Positions 6,765 to 7,865 of a DNA stretch of 7,865 nt are shown here, one piece after another (position 1 is the first letter of the stretch; each line of letters opens with the position of its first letter). The stretch comes from CANLBN01 sp047629215 (lineage in GTDB: Bacteria; Pseudomonadota; Gammaproteobacteria; Pseudomonadales; Cellvibrionaceae). The DNA is taken from positions 1 through 7,865 of the forward strand of contig JBLHWO010000169.1 of assembly GCA_047629215.1 (NCBI GenBank). The letters are read 5' to 3'. The position numbers were made by a program, and so were the translations under genes. The notes under the pieces are model-generated. The model saw nothing but the letters and a program-made list of their open reading frames with translations. It ran no database searches and was not told the DNA's origin.

Positions 6765-7361
6765 TTAATGTATTGATTTAGTGGATGGCTTAGCATCCAT
6801 TGATTCCGTATCATCAACATCCTGTAAATTATCTTCATAGAAGTTCATGACGATGATACGCACATGCTCTACGAGATCAGAAAAGTCTGACTCCTGCTCT
6901 TCTTCATCTTTCTCGTCCTCATCAAGGGCCACTTGCACAATGGCTGCTATATCCCTGAGTGAGTCTGCCTGATCGCTCGAGAACTCGGCATTCGGGTCAA
7001 TCCCGGCACTACCAAAACCCGCTAAGAAGCCATGGCACCATTGAGATAAGGCTTGAAGACGCTGCTCCATCTCGGTGAAATCATCAGGAAGATAGGGCTG
7101 AAGATTATAGTCACCTGAATCTAACTGCCCCTTTGTGAATTCATATAATGCTAACACCGGCTCTTCTACCTCAGCATTAGGCTGCCCCGCTATATCTAAT
7201 ACATCCCAAGCAGCCTTCAACCATTGCTCGGTGGTTAGCAATAGCCCGCCACAGAGTTTACCGCACAGCAAGCCATGTAGCTCTGAAGGGCTATTCAAAG
7301 CGCCCAAAGGCATAAGCAGTTCACAAAATTCATCAAATTCAATCAGGCTGGGACTAGACAA
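6765..7361 (-). CDS. ygfB: YgfB/YecA family (UPF0149) protein, TTG start
   Basis: A 198-residue soluble, acidic helical protein. Family features are SELHGLLCG (26-34), WCHGFLAGFG (108-117), an acidic tract DEDEKDEEEQESD (147-159), the following DLVEHVRIIVMNFYEDN helix, and a C-terminal Ser-Ile-His end like the Thr-Leu-His of the E. coli protein. The molecular role of the family is incompletely known. In Pseudomonas aeruginosa, YgfB lowers expression of the amidase gene ampDh3, and whether that applies here is unknown. The start is TTG at 7361-7359, preceded by AAGAGAG six bases upstream. The first in-frame ATG would begin at residue 17 and remove family sequence, and no upstream ATG or GTG is visible. 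It is the first gene of the pepP-ubiH-ubiI cluster. Confidence 0.9.
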   Translation of the reverse strand: MSSPSLIEFDEFCELLMPLGALNSPSELHGLLCGKLCGGLLLTTEQWLKAAWDVLDIAGQPNAEVEEPVLALYEFTKGQLDSGDYNLQPYLPDDFTEMEQRLQALSQWCHGFLAGFGSAGIDPNAEFSSDQADSLRDIAAIVQVALDEDEKDEEEQESDFSDLVEHVRIIVMNFYEDNLQDVDDTESMDAKPSTKSIH

Positions 7362-7738
7362 GGGATTCTCTCTTAATTTACTAATACGATAGGGTTCAAA
7401 TGCCCCACCATTCTAACATGAATTCAAACGCTTAATTTTAGGTTGATTTTGGTCTAACCTTGAAAGCCCCCCTAACTCAAAGACAGCAATAAATAATGAG
7501 AAATACTGCTGACATTTTGACCTGCCCAGTATATTCCAATTCTAAAATGAGCCTGAAAGCGTAGGTTAAGTCGTCATTTATCCAGTCTGGCTGCCTCTGC
7601 ACTTTTGGAGCATTTTTTTTGGGGGCGTCATAAGCACCTGATAGATGTCTGCGGCTGATTTGTTCAAGGGTAGTGAGTGAACCTCATTGGAAAAGGTGGC
7701 GTTTTAGTTCAAAAGTATTGGGAATATGAACCCATTAT
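7362..7738. other. 377-base intergenic region without a recognisable gene
   Basis: Neither strand holds a convincing reading frame here. Apart from the ygfB promoter element, visible structure is minor: AGGTT (7440-7444) with AACCT (7456-7460), two GTTCA/TGAAC pairs (7662-7666/7678-7682 and 7707-7711/7727-7731), and a T8-G5 homopolymer run (7613-7625). None of these forms a clear intrinsic terminator for the flavin reductase gene upstream. There is no zapA reading frame, which lies divergently from ygfB in E. coli. I see no candidate for a structured RNA that I can defend. Confidence 0.6.
7410..7418 (-). promoter_or_regulatory. Extended -10 promoter upstream of ygfB
   Basis: On the minus strand TG (7418-7417), T, TAGAAT (7415-7410) matches an extended -10 sigma-70 element, with TAGAAT differing from TATAAT at one base. 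The hexamer expected 17 bases upstream (AAATTA) is a poor -35, which is typical when a TGn extension is present. A start near 7403 gives a leader of about 40 bases to the TTG start of ygfB. This is the most likely promoter for the ygfB-pepP-ubiH-ubiI cluster. Confidence 0.5.
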
Positions 7739-7865
7739 TTATGGCCGAACCAAGGAAAAAACCTCTCCCAATTTAGCGTAAGATGTTCCGCCTAAGCGAG
7801 CTAATGGGTTTATCTTCTGGGCATCAATTACATAACGCCCATTATTTTCTTCGACAACCTCATCG
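7739..7865 (-). CDS. Flavin reductase family protein, C-terminal end only (partial)
   Basis: The minus strand is open from the window edge to TAA 7741-7739 and encodes the last 41 residues of a protein. The tail INPLARLGGTSYAKLGEVFS followed by LVRP matches the C-terminal signature of FMN-binding split-barrel flavin reductase-like proteins (x-P-hydrophobic-A-R-L-G-G-x-x-Y-A-x-L-G-E-x-F-x-hydrophobic-x-R-P). Members reduce free flavin with NAD(P)H or bind flavin in oxygenase and related systems. The substrate cannot be read from this fragment. The gene runs in the same direction as ygfB with 377 bases between them, so the two are probably separate units. Confidence 0.7.
   Translation of the reverse strand, partial: DEVVEENNGRYVIDAQKINPLARLGGTSYAKLGEVFSLVRP

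Noticed and set aside
7135..7392. 85-residue plus-strand reading frame opposite ygfB
   Set aside because: It is antisense to ygfB, rich in Ser/Asn as expected of a shadow frame, and has no clear ribosome binding site.
7440..7460. AGGTT/AACCT hairpin upstream of ygfB
   Set aside because: A five-base stem with an 11-base loop and no tract on either side is expected by chance.
7455..7575. Possible insertion-sequence remnant (similar TTGAAAGC and CTGAAAGC blocks with TAACCT/AGGTTA nearby)
   Set aside because: The similar blocks are eight bases or fewer, in mixed orientation, and no transposase-like translation is present.
7662..7731. Two GTTCA...TGAAC inverted pairs in the ygfB upstream region
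   Set aside because: The arms are only five bases with loops of 11 and 15 bases; they are too short to claim an operator or terminator.
7430..7738. Possible 6S RNA or other structured RNA near ygfB
   Set aside because: The locus made 6S RNA worth considering, but I see no long two-armed hairpin with a central bubble on either strand.

Overview
The window looks like a moderately AT-rich chromosomal segment from a free-living gammaproteobacterium. The main evidence is the block ygfB - pepP - ubiH - ubiI in its usual gammaproteobacterial order on the minus strand. The N-terminal style of the proteins and the short compact spacers would fit a marine Cellvibrionales-like lineage, but that placement is inference. 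I did not find phage, CRISPR, toxin-antitoxin or defence genes.

Layout from left to right. Positions 2-55 (+) are the last codons of a glutaredoxin-like protein, followed by a strong hairpin-T-tract terminator (65-96). Positions 84-493 (-) are a decayed pore-loop ion-channel gene, with a frameshift, a probable lost start codon and two small in-frame deletions around the pore. Positions 503-654 form a roughly 152-bp element with 29-bp imperfect terminal inverted repeats and an internal stem, which resembles a MITE. Positions 715-1062 (+) encode an unrecognised 115-residue protein with two membrane segments. Positions 1126-2811 (-) encode a membrane receptor with a periplasmic dCache sensor and a cytoplasmic GGDEF domain. 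Its sensor carries what looks like the amino-acid-binding residue set, while its GGDEF active site is degenerate (SGDTF) and the RxxD inhibitory site is kept. Then come ubiI (2862-4088), ubiH (4085-5368), pepP (5396-6721) and ygfB (6765-7361), all minus strand. Positions 7362-7738 have no recognisable gene apart from an apparent extended -10 promoter for ygfB. Positions 7739-7865 (-) are the C-terminal end of a flavin reductase-like protein.

How the genes work together. ubiH and ubiI encode flavoprotein monooxygenases of the ubiquinone ring. They overlap by four bases (ATGA) and lie downstream of pepP and ygfB with short gaps, so the four are probably one transcript read from the promoter near 7415. 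The GGDEF receptor starts only 50 bases after ubiI on the same strand with no visible terminator between them, so it may be read through from the ubiquinone operon as well as from its own promoter. The zapA gene (with ssrS beyond it) that lies divergently from ygfB in E. coli is absent here; a flavin reductase gene end occupies that side instead.

The most noteworthy items are the amino-acid dCache receptor with a probably non-catalytic but possibly c-di-GMP-binding GGDEF domain, the MITE-like element, and the ion-channel pseudogene whose 5' end lies about 10 bases from that element. None of these amounts to a clearly new multi-gene system.
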